6,026 bases of DNA from Spirochaetota bacterium (lineage in GTDB: Bacteria > Spirochaetota > B62-G9 > DRHN01). The translations under genes and the position numbers were made by a program. The notes below the pieces were generated by a model, which saw nothing but the letters and a program-made list of their open reading frames with translations, was not told where the DNA came from and did no database searches. The stretch covers positions 1-6,026 of the forward strand of contig JAGLSF010000131.1 in NCBI GenBank assembly GCA_023136305.1, in the 5' to 3' direction. This document shows, piece after piece, positions 5,448 to 6,026 of the stretch (position 1 is its first letter; each line of letters begins with the position of its first letter).

Positions 5448-5993
5448 TTATTTGGGTGGAAACTGGGAAAGTATCTCCGAGACAGCCCGGTTCACCTTCT
5501 CTGTCATCTTGTCCGGGTCCCTGCTCTCGCCGATTCGCCTGGAGCCCGAACCCCTCCACACAAGTATTTCGGTTTCGGAATCTGCTATATCGATAATAAT
5601 GGTGCCCTCATCGTACTCAGACACACTTGTCTGAAATCCTACTGAACCACCACGACCATACCGGCCGTATCCGAAGGTAGCATTCATGGTATTGACATCG
5701 AGCTTCTTTTCAATGGAGAGATGATAGCCCACCAGAAAATCAGCCGAATCCAGCGGTACTTTCCCATATCCCCTGGAACTGAGGGTGTCTTCGATTGCAG
5801 TGCGTATGCGGGCATCCATGAGTGGATTCTTGAGGTTCGTATCATCATCTTTCCTCTGGGAGTCCGGGAACCATGCAAATGTTCTGAAGGTTGAGAAATC
5901 CGTCGATGTATCATAATCGAGCCCAAGACGTACGCTGGTGCAACTTGCCAATAAGAGAACAGCCAGTACGGACAGAAACCAGGTTGTTTTCAC
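5448..5993 (-). CDS. DUF4136-family outer-membrane-type lipoprotein
   Basis: This is a secreted lipoprotein of 181 residues when read from the GTG at 5993. The signal peptide is MKTTWFLSVL followed by AVLLLASC, with lipobox LASC and lipidated C18. T19 at position +2 is not the inner-membrane retention Asp, so the outer membrane is likely. The mature part fits DUF4136: DYDTSTDFSTFRTFAWFPD (26-44), PLMDARIRTAIEDTLSSRGY (57-76), ADFLVGYHL (84-92), GTIIIDIADSETEILVWRG (120-138), and a C-terminal AVSEILSQFPP (170-180). A Gly/Tyr patch, FGYGRYGRGG, sits at 107-116. Two in-frame ATGs upstream (6014 and 6008) would add seven residues, but GGAGG stands 8 bases before the GTG and overlaps the second ATG, so GTG is the better start. 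The family's molecular function is unknown. Lgt, encoded convergently, would modify it. Confidence 0.9.
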   Translation of the reverse strand: MKTTWFLSVLAVLLLASCTSVRLGLDYDTSTDFSTFRTFAWFPDSQRKDDDTNLKNPLMDARIRTAIEDTLSSRGYGKVPLDSADFLVGYHLSIEKKLDVNTMNATFGYGRYGRGGSVGFQTSVSEYDEGTIIIDIADSETEILVWRGSGSRRIGESRDPDKMTEKVNRAVSEILSQFPPK

Positions 5994-6001
5994 GAGCCTA
6001 C

Positions 6002-6006
6002 CCTCC
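6002..6006 (-). promoter_or_regulatory. Ribosome binding site that fixes the GTG start
   Basis: GGAGG on the minus strand lies 8 bases before the GTG at 5993. It comes after, or overlaps, the two in-frame ATG candidates (6014, 6008), which have no such site in front of them. It therefore selects the GTG and gives a clean lipoprotein signal peptide. Confidence 0.7.
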
Positions 6007-6014
6007 ATGACCAT

Positions 6015-6020
6015 ATAATA
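6015..6020 (-). promoter_or_regulatory. Possible -10 box of the lipoprotein gene
   Basis: TATTAT on the minus strand matches five of six bases of TATAAT. Transcription would start near 6008, just before the GGAGG site, leaving a leader of about 15 bases to the GTG. The -35 region lies outside the window, so this cannot be confirmed. Confidence 0.3.
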
Positions 6021-6026
6021 GCGCGC

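Noticed and set aside
1..6026. CRISPR array, tRNA/rRNA gene, insertion sequence or phage module
   Set aside because: I saw no direct-repeat array, cloverleaf, transposase-like frame, terminal repeats or phage gene anywhere in the window.

Overview
The window looks like a piece of a Gram-negative bacterial chromosome with moderate GC content. It is most likely from an anaerobe of the Desulfobacterota/Deltaproteobacteria type, but that placement is an inference from protein style and small-gene content. It carries an outer-membrane-type lipoprotein (DUF4136), a lipoprotein diacylglyceryl transferase (Lgt) and a bacterial flotillin (FloA). I see no tRNA or rRNA gene, insertion sequence, CRISPR array or phage gene.

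Layout, left to right. Positions 1-2779 (minus strand) hold a membrane-microdomain operon read from right to left: a long NfeD protein with a ClpP-class serine protease domain (2779-1229), a short NfeD protein (1227-712), and floA (613 to the left edge, its 3' end cut off by the window). The two nfeD genes are one base apart. A 98-base gap with a strong 10-bp hairpin separates them from floA. Upstream on the same strand lies a second unit, 4118-2842: a ketopantoate-reductase-family oxidoreductase whose stop overlaps (ATGA) the start of an 81-residue two-helix membrane protein. A 62-base gap with a consensus TATAAT and an imperfect dyad separates the two units.

On the plus strand, 4139-4372 is a small ORF that may be DUF4911-like, and lgt follows at 4419-5225. 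A near-consensus sigma70-type promoter sits so close to lgt that transcription should start at its ATG, implying a leaderless message. Beyond lgt, on the minus strand, are a remnant of an unrecognised gene with one frameshift in a homopolymer (5436-5244) and a DUF4136 lipoprotein gene (5993-5448). The lipoprotein's best start is a GTG rather than the upstream ATGs.

Functionally the window is about the cell envelope. NfeD proteins and flotillin are known partners in membrane microdomains. Lgt lipidates preprolipoproteins such as the DUF4136 protein encoded nearby. The reductase family normally makes pantoate for coenzyme A, but several substrate-contacting residues differ here, so its substrate is uncertain. 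The less ordinary points are the leaderless lgt promoter, the divergent reductase with its coupled membrane protein, the frameshifted remnant, and the two intergenic dyads.
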